Positions 36,250 to 47,060 of a stretch of DNA of 64,000 bases are shown one piece after another (position 1 is the stretch's first letter; each line of letters opens with the position of its first letter). Origin of the DNA: Pieris napi (taxonomy: Eukaryota > Arthropoda > Insecta > Lepidoptera > Pieridae); assembly GCF_905475465.1 (NCBI RefSeq), contig NC_062240.1:12911001-12975000 (forward strand), in the 5' to 3' direction. A model generated the notes under the pieces. The model worked only from the letters and a program-made list of their open reading frames with translations. It made no database searches and was not told where the DNA came from. The position numbers and the translations under genes are program-made.

Positions 36250-38000
36250 TTATGCCTCAATACATTTTACATATACATTGCAGTATAGAACCATTTTCAA
36301 AAAATAGTATTAAATATAATGTTACTTCATTGTCAAAGAAAGTAAATTTAATTATTACAGACATTATACTTCTTCTCGGGAAGTCTTTCCCTTCTTCTAT
36401 ATTCTTTTCCTTGTGAAATGAAGAGTTTTCTCAAAAACTTTGTTGAACTAATTAAAATCATTTTACAAAAAGAATTAATATACACTGATATTAATCCCTC
36501 GGTGGATTTACTGTACCTTGGTGATTATCCTGCATACAGGTTCGATTTCTAGTGAAACAATAATTGTCCTTTAATAAAAAGCACACAGTAGGTTTAACGT
36601 TTGCTTGACTATTAAGTAAAACTCTACATTAAATGCAAATATATACTACGTCAATCTTGATCCATAAAGAAATAGATTACTTTCAAACACAATATTAATG
36701 TTATTTTCTATTTAGTATTTTTAATGTTTATCTTAAAACTTAACTGAATTGTTGCTTGACTTTCTAAGATTAAGCAATGACATTCTTCAATTATAATTAC
36801 AGTACACATAATAAATCCTGTTTTATGTTATTTCCATAAAATATTAACTTATATTATGAGCTTACAATGAAAATGAAAAGGCAGGGTAAACATACCAATT
36901 CATTATATAATTAATTCCAATAAAATTTTAATTTATAGTATATATTGGAATATCATGGAATCTCGCATCTTTTCTAACGAATTGTTTTTTAAATGTTTTA
37001 TTTTGGCCTGTTTCTCTTATTATATAATTATCCAAGCAAATATAATATTATATTAATAAAATTCTCTATTCAAGATAATGCTTATTATTCGTCGTTCATG
37101 AGGAGAATTATTTCTACGAAAAAATAAAAGGCTCTTTACGAGGACAATAATAATTTATAATTTATAAAGGATACTTAAAAATAGAACAGTTAATATTAAT
37201 GAAATTTTGTCTTGTCAACAGTAAACAGTGAAAGATAAAATCATTTAAAGGTGTCAAATCAGTATGCATTGAATACTCCTTATATAAAAACCAGAGCAAT
37301 ATTACCTGGAGACATTTTGGTTTTCAATTGTTTACAGTCTATATTATGGTGATAGTATAATAATATATTATCTTTAATTGATAAAACAAATATTCTTTTA
37401 TACGCACTATTATAACTACCATCTTCTGATAATTTTTCTTAATAGGTCGGAATCAACCGAGTTTGACACACGTCGTCGATATTTAATCGTCGAATACATT
37501 TTTTTTGTTTAAACTGAGTGTGATCTTGTCTTAATACTTAATAGTGTACTAATAGACGTGAATTATAAACATTGAATATCTTTAAAATATAATTATGTTT
37601 ATTGAAAAAAGCCACAGTAGTAAAACAAAAATTAAATAAGAATCGTTCTTTAACTCGCCTCGTTACGTGATCCGTTTGCTTAATAAGCGTATTATGCTGT
37701 AAACGCACACGCACAAAGTGTCTCACGCGTTTGATAAAATTAACATAATTATTACGTGAAAGGTTTCCGTGTACTTAGATAAATGTGATGATGAATTCCC
37801 CGAATATTGCTAAGGAACTAAATGTCCTCTTAAACAAAAGTAATTTTCACGCCAATTTAAATAGTTTTTGTGATTTTCGTGGTCTGAATACGAAGATGGA
37901 AACTTAGCTGCTGTTAAACGCTTATTAGCATATCGATTGTTAACCTCTATTCATGTGTTCAGCGACATTGATGGTTGGTTTCGGTGTTACAGAACAGCAT
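36250..38000. other. AT-rich intergenic stretch
   Basis: No gene or repeat recognised before the gene 9 promoter. Confidence 0.4.
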
Positions 38001-38023
38001 ATTTTAGCAAACAAAGCATCTCT

Positions 38024-38030
38024 TATAAGA
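38024..38030 (+). promoter_or_regulatory. TATA box of gene 9
   Basis: TATAAGA with a TCAGT initiator motif 28 bases downstream (38052-38056). Confidence 0.68.
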
Positions 38031-38081
38031 CGGCGGATCTAAAGAAAAAAATCAGTTGTCTTCCACAAATCAGCAAGAAAG

Positions 38082-39809
38082 ATGACTCTGAATGTAAGTC
38101 TGATTAGTTACCATTATTCACATAATACAAGTTAACTGTACAAACCTTTTTTTGTTTCAGACATTCCTACTTCTAATTGGATTCCATAGTGCTTTATGCG
38201 CTTCGTTCTCCAACGTCATAGTGCGCGGTGGTTCTGAAGTAATACCATTGGAATATATAAACTATGGTGGTCCTTTATCTTACACTGGACCGAAATTTGC
38301 TCAAATATCCGCGGCACCTATAGAAACATTGGTCTCATTATCGAATGCCCGTCCATGTGTGTCACCTTGCGTTATTGCAAACACGCCAATCTCCGGTCTG
38401 GCGCCAATAGCAGGCACGGCTAATGCTCAAATTGTAGCTTATAAGTCACCGGTCGCTAATGTCCCAATTGTATTGGCAAATACCGATGTAAGTATGAAAT
38501 ATTTAGCTTTTTATTTGATTATAATATTATACGTTAGTTTAATTAATAGGTATGAGAAGATCTAACGCAAGGTATTACTGTAAAAAACCAACTACAAGGC
38601 TAAATTAATTCAAAAATGTTAATTGATGTTCGTTTTTTATAATAGTACGATAATGGCAGGATATTCCATTATCGTATTAGGTTTAAATTTCGTTAATTAA
38701 ATGTATTCTACTATAATTTAAATAATAAAATTTGTTCTTTGGCAGATAAAAGCATAGATTAAATATTTAATTATAAGGATTCTTAAAGAAGATTTCTTTT
38801 CAGGATGCGGCTATCGGTTACCAATATGCATACGCTGTTTATGATGAAGGCACTGGTGATAAAAAGACCCAGAGTGAACAAAGCGATGGTTCTGTCGTCC
38901 AAGGACAGTACTCTTTTATACAACCTGACGGTTTGTTGCGAGAAGTTATTTACACCGCTGATGATATAAAGGGGTAAGCTTTCTAAGTTTTTTATAAATT
39001 TGACGATTATTTAAATGATGCTTGGGTTTAATTGCTCCAGTTCAAACAATTTGTGTGACTCAAAACGTGGCGACTAAAAACAGTGGCGGAGAGTTTAGTT
39101 AGCCAGTTCTTCTTGCCAGCTCTACGCCCTTAAATGGTAGTAAATTTAAATTAACAATCAATATAATATCTTTCCTGTTGAGGTTCATAAGTGTACTTGT
39201 TTATATATTTTGTTATTTTTAAGTTTGAGTTTAGTAAAAAATGTTACATTACGTCGTTAAAACACTAGTTGTTTCAAGTTGATACAAAAGTTTGACCGCT
39301 TTGTTTTATTAATAACATTTGTAATTAATATTAATTTTAGATTCAACGCTATCGTCAAAACTGTAGCTCCCGAACCTGAGCCTAGCAAAAAAGAATCAAC
39401 CGAAGAATCTGAAGAAAGCAAAGAGACGCCTTGTAAAAAAAACGAACAGTTAGTAGAAGCCCCTAAGACCGAAGAAAAGCCAACAGAATCCTCGGCTGAA
39501 ATCACAGAACCTGTCAACACGGAACCCGCAGAAATTACTGAAGCTGTCAACACTGAAGCAGTTACCACAGAAACTACAACTACAACCGAATCACAGAATA
39601 CAGAAACAGTTGAAGCAAAAAGTGAAGAAAAACCAAGTGTAGAGAATCCAACACCCACAGAACTGATCAAACCTGAATTTGCACCAAACGCTCTCGTCTC
39701 ATATAGCGATATTATAGATTGTATTCAATCTAAAAGAATAGCAACTGCAAACAGTATTTCGCCTCTAACCTACATCTTAGTACCGGCGGCCAAACCAAAA
39801 CCGTGCTAA
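38082..39809 (+). CDS. Gene 9: divergent RR-2 protein with Thr/Glu-rich tail, 325 residues, 4 exons
   Basis: Coding exons are 38082-38093, 38161-38487, 38804-38973 and 39341-39809. The protein starts M-T-L-N-T-F-L-L-L-I-G-F, with a signal peptide of about 17-18 residues ending near LCA. Exon 2 encodes 109 residues without the usual repeats and with two cysteines (RPCVSPC). The RR-2 domain (119-177) is diverged: YQYAYAVYDEGTGDKKTQSE, SDGSVVQGQYS, REVIYTADDIKGFNAIVK. Exon 3 is one codon longer than in the other split genes. The last about 148 residues are Thr/Glu/Ser-rich (TEPVNTEPAEITEAVNTEAV), then end with an IDCIQ segment and a terminal Cys. Cuticular proteins are usually Cys-poor, so this is atypical. 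Poly(A) signal at 39925-39930. Confidence 0.87.
39005..39200 (-). repeat. Dispersed repeat with AAATCATTTATTCA start, copy 2, in intron 3 of gene 9
   Basis: Inverted relative to 39988-40275: it shares GTGGCGGAGAGTTT, GCCAGTTCTTCTTGCCAGC and a GTTCATAAGTGTACTTG segment on the opposite strand. Confidence 0.6.
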
Positions 39810-39987
39810 ATTTATTCTTTTGATTATATATTTCAATGCCACAAACACGGTCTAGTCTTAAAATGTTGTGTTAATTTAACCTTATATGTAATTGTATCTA
39901 GACATGAACTTATTAATATATTGTAATAAATAGTTCACGCAATGTTAACGTTAATTGTTTGATTTTTTTAATAATTTAATACACTCA

Positions 39988-40275
39988 AACTCAAAATAAT
40001 TTTATTCATATAGGTAAACAATTACACTTATGAACGTCAACAGAAAAGATGTTAAATTGATTTTAAATTTACTTTTACTACCAGTTCGCAAGTCAAGCTG
40101 GCGAGAAGAACTGACAAGAAACTCTCCGCCACTCTCGCCAAGTTTTTAATCATACAAATTGTTTGTAAGGCCTCTGCCTTACAAACAATTTGCCATAAAT
40201 ATTTGAACTGGAGGAAATCAATTAGGAGGATTAGGATGAGATCATTTAAATAATCGTCAAATTTGTAATAGAGAC
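39988..40275 (+). repeat. Dispersed repeat with AAATCATTTATTCA start, copy 3
   Basis: Contains ACACTTATGAACGTCAACAG, TTTACTACCAGTTCGCAAG, AACTCTCCGCCACTC and, at 40155-40192, a perfect hairpin. Oriented opposite to copy 2, so the pair flanks exon 4 of gene 9. Confidence 0.6.
40155..40192. repeat. Perfect 17-bp hairpin
   Basis: Arms 40155-40171 (CAAATTGTTTGTAAGGC) and 40176-40192 are exact reverse complements with a CTCT loop. Confidence 0.82.
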
Positions 40276-40906
40276 CGATTAAATCAATCAATCAATCGTA
40301 TGACAAAAGACAATTATTGTCGCAGATGTCCTAAGAACCTATCCAAGAGTTTTTAATTGTGTTCAGTATTTTATTATCATTCGAAATAAATCAACATACA
40401 GAGTCATGCGAGTACCTACGTACCTACCGTTTATAGCCTGCCTAGGCAGTAACTTCACTGTCAATAACAATATGTTTTCAAAGACAACATAATAATTATA
40501 TTTTCTCTTTTGCAATGCCTCTCTCCTCTCTTGAATTACATGCTCACAAAAATGCCCCACATTTTTGTTAATTTAATTTCATTATATCATAAATTAATTT
40601 CATTATAATTATAATCCAACATATTTTTGTTTTCCTTCCTTTCTTAAAACGGGAACAATTAATGTCCACACCACTCTCACTATTTTTTTCTTACAATTCT
40701 TACTTATGAGCGATAATTAACCCCTTATTATACAATTGTTTTACGCGAAAATAACAATAATTACTTTCTTTATTTTTTACTTAGAGAATGGCGCATGCAC
40801 AACAATAATAAAAACCCTAATTGATAAGATAACAGAAAAAGAAGTAAGAGTTCTCTAATTTAAATAAGGCTGATCTATTTTATATGATTAAAAATAATAT
40901 ACAGAA

Positions 40907-41070
40907 ACTAGCGGATCCGTCAGGCGTCCTGTACACATATCTTAAATACAAAATTTCAAACTTAAAAAAACAAACAAAAAACATCTAATTATAAATAATC
41001 TGAACTATTCTCGATTCCACTTAAACACTCATCAAAATCGGTCCACCCATTTATTGCATTACGATTTTGT
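40907..41070. repeat. Probable dispersed repeat fragment
   Basis: Begins AACTAGCGGATCCGTCAGGCG and ends near CATCAAAATCGGTCCACCCA, resembling the two ends of the element at 23173-23537 in diverged form. Confidence 0.4.
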
Positions 41071-41099
41071 CGGGAAAGATTCGATCGTCTTGTTCGTGG

Positions 41100-41830
41100 C
41101 ATTGTTAATGATAATATCGGTACGATAAGCTGTTAGAAACTCGAAATAAACACATCAACCTCAACATCAAAACTTCTAATTGTCAAATTTTCAAAAAAAC
41201 TTAACCATAGATAACATTACGTTTAGCTGTCAGTTGCGTATTGTTATTCCGTGTCAGTTGCGTTTTGTTATACCACTTTTAACAAATGAACGGCTAGACG
41301 GATGTTTTGACTGATACATTTTTCGTTTTTCTATTTATTGCGTATCGTTATACCTCGTTTAAGTCACGTGTCATACGAATCATATTTAAAGTTGGGCGTT
41401 TTGTTAACAAATAAAAATTTTGAAATATTAACGCCAGCGTTTTATTGAGTAGGCCTCTTTAATGTTACTGCGGACGCAATGTCATAATTAAAATTATGTT
41501 TACGTTATATATTTATTACTTATTTCGAAAGAAAAAAATCCTTTCATTTCCTATCATAAATAATACTCAAATTGAGCATCTGTGACAAAATTTGTATCAG
41601 AGAAGGACTAAAATATCACATTCGGCAACAACAACAAAGAACATTGTATGAATAAGTGACTATTAATAATTCCAAACATATTTCCCACAGATTAATGGCT
41701 AAAGTATTTTACTGTTAAATATTTCCTACCTCAACAATAAATCGATTATGTTTTAGGAAGTATTTACTGCAATTAAACCTAAAATACCAACGAAATAGCA
41801 AGCATTCTATCCGCCGATTACGTACGATAT
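41100..41830. other. AT-rich intergenic stretch
   Basis: No recognised feature upstream of gene 10 apart from the regulatory site at 41840. Confidence 0.4.
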
Positions 41831-41839
41831 TTGTATGAA

Positions 41840-41848
41840 CGACCTTGA
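41840..41848 (-). promoter_or_regulatory. Possible FTZ-F1 site upstream of gene 10
   Basis: TCAAGGTCG on the minus strand matches all nine positions of YCAAGGYCR. It lies 75 bases upstream of the TATA box. FTZ-F1 control of RR-2 genes is known in silkworm wing discs; use of this site is inference. Confidence 0.4.
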
Positions 41849-41922
41849 CGGTGTGTCAGCGTTTGAGTCAAGGTGCGTGCACGCATTTCTTTGCCCCACT
41901 CCTCAATTTCTAGATCGCGTTC

Positions 41923-41930
41923 TATAAAAC
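41923..41930 (+). promoter_or_regulatory. TATA box of gene 10
   Basis: TATAAAAC, 65 bases before the ATG. Confidence 0.72.
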
Positions 41931-41987
41931 CATTGAGCAGGACCGTTGACATCAATCAAAACTCATTTGTTTCAAAGCACATACAAA

Positions 41988-42826
41988 ATGTTCAGCAAAG
42001 TAAGTTTACTACAAATATTTTATTAATAATAATGGAGCATATAAAAAAAGGTTTTTATTATTCAGATCGTAGCTTTCGGCGCTTTCTTGGCAGCTGCCAA
42101 CGCATCCGGCCATGGCCATGCTGCTGTGTCCTCCCAAAGCATCGTCCACCATGGTGGATACGCTGCACCTTTGGCCCATGGCCATGGAGCTCAACTAGCG
42201 TATGCTGCTCCAGTGGCATATGCCGGTCCCGCTGCTTCTTTGGCCCATGGTCATGGAGCCCAACTGGCGTACGCTGCTCCAGTGGCATATGCCGCTCCTT
42301 CTGCTCACTACGATGGACATGACACCTATGTAAGTTTACAAAGTAGACACATTACCTCAAATATTCAAATAAAAAGTGTTTAATAATGTAACTATTTTAC
42401 CTTATGGTATAATATATATTTTATAATGATATTAGGCCCACCCAAAATACGACTTCTCCTACTCCGTGGCTGACCCCCACACCGGAGACCACAAGTCCCA
42501 GCACGAGACCCGCGACGGTGACGCAGTCCACGGCTCCTACTCCTTGGTGCAGCCCGATGGCTCCGTCAGACAGGTCCACTACACTGCTGATGACCACAAC
42601 GGGTAAGATTAAATACAAATTTTATAATATTCTTATATTTAATATTGATTCATTATGGAAATTAATGAATCATTAATTTTATTAATTCCATTTGGGACAA
42701 TTTTCGTGATATGGTGTATGTGTAATAATCTTGTTTTCTTCTTTCAGATTCAACGCGGTTGTCCACAACTCTGCCCCTTCAGTGCACCCCGTCCATGCCC
42801 CAGCCCACGGCTACCAACACTACTAA
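41988..42826 (+). CDS. Gene 10: RR-2 cuticular protein, 173 residues, 4 exons
   Basis: Coding exons are 41988-41999, 42066-42329, 42436-42602 and 42748-42826. The protein starts M-F-S-K-I-V-A-F-G-A-F, with a signal peptide of about 17 residues. It has AVSSQSIVHHGG, where the usual RHD is replaced, then two tandem copies of a 23-codon unit (LAHGHGAQLAYAAPVAYA). The RR-2 domain at 97-155 reads YDFSYSVADPHTGDHKSQHE, TRDGDAVHGSYS, VHYTADDHNG then FNAVVHN. It ends HGYQHY. Exon 3 is almost identical to exon 3 of genes 12-14. Poly(A) signal at 42888-42893. Expected role: secreted chitin-binding cuticle protein. Confidence 0.94.
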
Positions 42827-43046
42827 ACTAATATTTCAACTCCTGCCCTGTGATGCTATATTTATAATTACTACTGTGATTTCTGTAAATAAAGTGTGAA
42901 TGATGTTTCAAATACTTATTTTTTTCACTATTATACACCCTTTTTTTTTTAATTTCTGCATCATTACAAACTTTAGTAAGCAATCACATATATCTCAATA
43001 AAACTCTTTCTAATATTTGATAAAAAGTCATATCATAGTAGATTAA

Positions 43047-43627
43047 GGCTATGTTCACATGTAACGCGCGTTAACGCGCGTCAACTCGCGATCAAATTTG
43101 AAGAGCGTTCAGATGATGAGCGCTAACGCGCGTTGCGAGAGTACTTGTCTGTTTAGTTCGGTAGAACGTAGAAAATGGACGTGGAAGAGGCTATTATTTT
43201 GTGGTTATATTATAAATAAAAATATAGAAAAAAGAAAACGTACACATTGGGTTCATCCAATTTTGAAAAAAAATACAAATTATATTATATTTTTTATACA
43301 AATTTGCTATATTCCAACTTGCTGGCCTTTTTTCTACTTCATCGATTAGTAAGTCGATGTCAATACCTTCAATTTCACTCATTTTAAATGCGAGAACAAA
43401 ATATAATTACGAATATTAATTAATGCGATCGCGATGAAAGCGCGCGCTCATCTGAACAGCAAACGGACATTACATTAATATCAAAGCGCGCGTCAACGCG
43501 CGATCACCTGCGTCTAGAGACTTTTTCTCTGAGCGCCACCGTTGTATGAAAGTTGTAAGAAAATACCACAATGTCTAGTCGCGCGATTTGAAAACGCGCG
43601 TCAAGTTTTTGCCATCTGAACATAGCC
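43047..43627. mobile_element. PIF/Harbinger deletion derivative (581 bases)
   Basis: Terminal inverted repeats 43047-43061 (GGCTATGTTCACATG) and 43613-43627 match at 14 of 15 positions. A TAA flanks the left end and occurs one base beyond the right end, which would fit a 3-base target duplication of this superfamily. Inside, the plus strand near 43174-43270 encodes MDVEEAIILWLYY and KRKRTHWVHPIL, the N-terminal signature of Harbinger transposases. The minus strand from 43382 encodes MSEIEGIDIDLLIDEVEKRP, the start of a MADF/Myb-like accessory protein. Both are cut short, so the centre was deleted. GCGCG-rich subterminal regions flank them. Confidence 0.75.
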
Positions 43628-44202
43628 ATAAACAGTTTTCAGACAATTTACTGACAAAAGTACCAGTGTGTTACTTTAATGTAGTCATGATAACATTCAA
43701 TTATTTATTCAGGAACAGCAAAAGCTTTTCCCCGAAGTATTAAAATAGTATATAGTAATACAACCAATTAATACATTCAAAAAATGTGGGTAAACATACC
43801 CGGCTAAAGCCCTACAATCGTTCATGGACTCAGATTACTCCATTATACGTAGACCTAACAATGTGTGCGAGGAAGTGTATATATCACAGCGCACAGAGAT
43901 TTAAAACGACATTGGTGCACACCCTGCACTCAAATAACAAGAAGATCTCGAAGACGATCACACGCAGAGGCTACAGAGTTCGTTATATTATTATCTTTTA
44001 TAATTGGATTGAAATTCGAACATTACTCAAACGATGTTAATGCCACTTAATAGACAACGGCACGTCAAAACTTAACAGCAAACATACTCAACTCTAAGCT
44101 GTTGAACGACAAAAATAAGTCAAATGTATTTTTGTATAGTAGGTAGTTTATTATGTCTTATAATGGGTGCATGAGATGCTTGCAGGGATAAGAGCATTTG
44201 GT

Positions 44203-44590
44203 CTTTTTTTATGTAATAGGAGGAAATGGGCAGGAGGCTCATCTGATGTTAAGCGATACCGCCGCCCATGGACACTCACATTGCCAGAAGGCTCGCAAGT
44301 GCGTTACCGGCCTTTTATGAAATGGTTCTTGAAGGACCCTAAGTCGAATTCGTTCGGAAACACTTCAGATGGCGGCAGCTGGTTCCACATAGTGGTGGTG
44401 CGCGGCAAAAACTGCCTTAAAACACGCTTATTTGTAAAACGACGGACGTCGAGGTGATACGAATGGTATTTTATATTCTGCCTTGACGTCCGATGATGAA
44501 ACTCAGTTGCAGGTATTAGTCCGTACAACTCCTCTGAACACTCTCCACGGTAAATGCGGTAGAAGATGAAGAGAGATCCCAAATCTGAAC
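44203..44590 (-). mobile_element. 3' end of a non-LTR retrotransposon (RT C-terminus plus tail)
   Basis: The minus-strand ORF 44304-44582 encodes SLFIFYRIYRGECSEELYGL, EFHHRTSRQ, then FLPRTTTMWNQLPPSEVFP and SFKNHFIKGR. This is the C-terminal end of a jockey-type reverse transcriptase protein common in Lepidoptera. It runs straight into the 100-base tail (44203-44303) that recurs alone at 10497, 17955, 22203, 25817 and 29209, so those short repeats are 5'-truncated copies or derivatives of this element. Confidence 0.78.
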
Positions 44591-44999
44591 GTCAAGGGAT
44601 CAAGCCGCACGGAAAGTGACTGGTCGTTGACGATTTTATCTACCTATATATTTAAGTCTATTTCGCAGAGTTGTCCAATTAACCGATTACAATGTAAACA
44701 ACACGAAATAGAACCCGCCAAATTATTATTACTTGGCATTACCCGTAATCATTCTTAACATAAGGTTTTACATATAATTTGTCACAGCACAAAAAATGAC
44801 CCACAATTTATGTATGACAAGGTTTTGTAAACTATGCTTTTTTAGGTTTTTGCGGTTGTTCACAAAAACCATAACAACAGGTGACACGATTTTACGGTTA
44901 TTTGACTCTTATTTAGATAACTTTCTTTGTAGACGTCTGGCCCTGATGGTCTGTTGATTAATTATTACAGTATCAAGACATGTAATTAATAATGATAAT

Positions 45000-45105
45000 A
45001 ATTTATTTATTGCAAGAATATGGTACAAAACTCTGTAAGGTGGTACAATAGTAAGTTCGCATATTCTGTCACACACAATGGCGCGCAAATTTGTACAATT
45101 ATTAT
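45000..45105 (+). repeat. Dispersed repeat, copy 2 (with 14345-14445)
   Basis: Shares TTTATTGCAAGAATATGGTA, GGTGGTACAATAGTA and CACAATGGCGCGCAAATTTG with copy 1. Confidence 0.55.
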
Positions 45106-45779
45106 ACACTGCATTATGATAGTACATAGATTAAGGGATTGTCATCTGTTTTCTTTTAATTGTCAGTTGTTTGGCTGGTGTCATCAGAATTTATTAATTT
45201 CATTAGTTTTAAACATTTATAAATAACAATTACGTCATAAATATTTTTAAGCTTGTCTCGTTTTTTTAAATTAATTTGCACAACAATAATTCAATTAAAA
45301 TATACAATAATATCTGGCCTTCCTAAACTTAAACATAGATGTACCGAATAGAATTATAAAATTTACATTTGTCTAACTCTAGCGGAGTATTTTAATTGCA
45401 GTCCAAATCTCTCATTGGCAAAGTCGTGCGCTAAGACTAAATCTAGAAAATCACTCTTGCAAGGCTTTTATACTATACTTAAGGTACTTAAGATCACTTG
45501 AACTTTGTTGGCTTTTAGTGATAATTGGACTGTATCTATAGATTTATGATTGGAACAATAATGCATTCATAACTATATTTAAAAATATATGTTTCATTCC
45601 CAAGACAATGATGTTTTGGTTATAAAACATATTGCGGATAGAAAATATCGCTTCAAAAGCAACGGGTACAAAAAGATGGATCCAAATACAAAATAATAAA
45701 CTACTAAACTTACCACTTCCGTAGTCTAGTGTTTATCGTATGGTTATAACCTAAATCCTAGATTCAAATTCTGGCAAAC

Positions 45780-45925
45780 AAAGGCAAAGTCAAAATCATT
45801 TATTCATTTAGGTAACACGAGACGAGAATAACTGTATAAATAACAATAAACTCTCCGCCACTCTTTAATCGCCAAGCTGTTTGTTTTACACAATGTTTGT
45901 AAGAAGCTGCAGCCATTACACCATG
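45780..45925 (+). repeat. Dispersed repeat with AAATCATTTATTCA start, copy 4
   Basis: Shares AAATCATTTATTCATTTAGG, AAACTCTCCGCCACTC and AATCGCCAAGCTGTTTG with copies at 25380 and 39988; internally shortened. Confidence 0.55.
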
Positions 45926-45929
45926 TTGT

Positions 45930-46980
45930 TAAAACAAAGATTTATTAAACAATAAGTTAAGAATACAGGGTTTCAAACTACAAACATATTAGTATATTAT
46001 AGAAAATGTATTACACCTACTAGAGTTTTAAATCACTACTGTATACGTAATAGAACGTTTCAAAAATTCTAATAAAATAACCTTGCCATAAATAAGCTAC
46101 AAAGCATAAACGGTCAACAATAAACTTGTCCATATCACGTCTTACTCAAAATCGTAACTGCGACCTTTATGGCTCAACAAAAATGTATGCTTTAGCAATG
46201 AATATAATTACCCACTTTCATTAAGCAATTAATGTACTCTAAATATTTTCAGTTCAAATTAAGTAATTAACGGCTGTTGATCTATTATCTAGATTTGACA
46301 AATATGCAGAGAGTATGAGAATTCATATAAATCGTTTTAATGTGATTATTTTGTTGTGTGTTTATGTATGTTGAGTGTTGACATAACAATTTATGATGAT
46401 GTTTGGTAGTTTCATATTAAATAAAAGACAGATATATATTAAGTTATTTTTTTCCTCAATAGTCACATTTTTCTATAATAAAAATAATGTATTTTTAGTT
46501 TGAGGAAATTTCGGAAAATTTGATAACGATTACATTTCTGTACTAATTTTATAAAGTTGAAAATATGTTAATAAACATGCTTATTTCAAGAGCTACTTGG
46601 CAGGATTAAAAAAATATTTTTGTCTTAAAGAAAGTAATTTATGTGTTCAAGAAAGGCTATATAGTATCACGATACTACCTAGAGGAGCGGAGCATCAGTG
46701 TAAAAATTTGCAAAAGCGTGAAAAATGTAAGCTTTTTGAGAGCTTCCATTTTGTGCTTCTCTAACGAATGATACTAAAATCGTAATACATACTTTAATTA
46801 AGTCAGCGTAAGTTTATTTAGTAGACAGCGTAACACATTTGAATATAGCACCACTTTTATACACTAATTATCTTTTAAATGATCGGCCAGTACCATGACA
46901 CACATAATAGCTTTTTAATAATGGGGTTTCAATACTCTATTGTAAAAACTAAAGCAAGGTCTTACCAACCCCACCTATTG
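45930..46980. other. AT-rich intergenic stretch
   Basis: Nothing recognised up to the gene 11 promoter. Confidence 0.4.
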
Positions 46981-46995
46981 TTATTGAATGTTAAA

Positions 46996-47003
46996 TATAA
47001 AAA
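46996..47003 (+). promoter_or_regulatory. TATA box of gene 11
   Basis: TATAAAAA, 65 bases before the ATG. Confidence 0.7.
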
Positions 47004-47060
47004 CCAATGATTATTTGACGTTGACATCAATCATTGAACAGCATTCCAATCATAACCAAA

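Noticed and set aside
39279..39809. Independent 176-codon gene starting at 39279
   Set aside because: The reading frame is exon 4 of gene 9; the ATG lies in intron 3 before the TTTTAG acceptor at 39340.
42421..42618. Minus-strand ORFs opposite the RR-2 exons (for example GAIGLHQGVGAVDCVTVA), seen in genes 10, 12, 13 and 14
   Set aside because: Mirror images of conserved RR-2 codons; conservation is explained by the sense strand.
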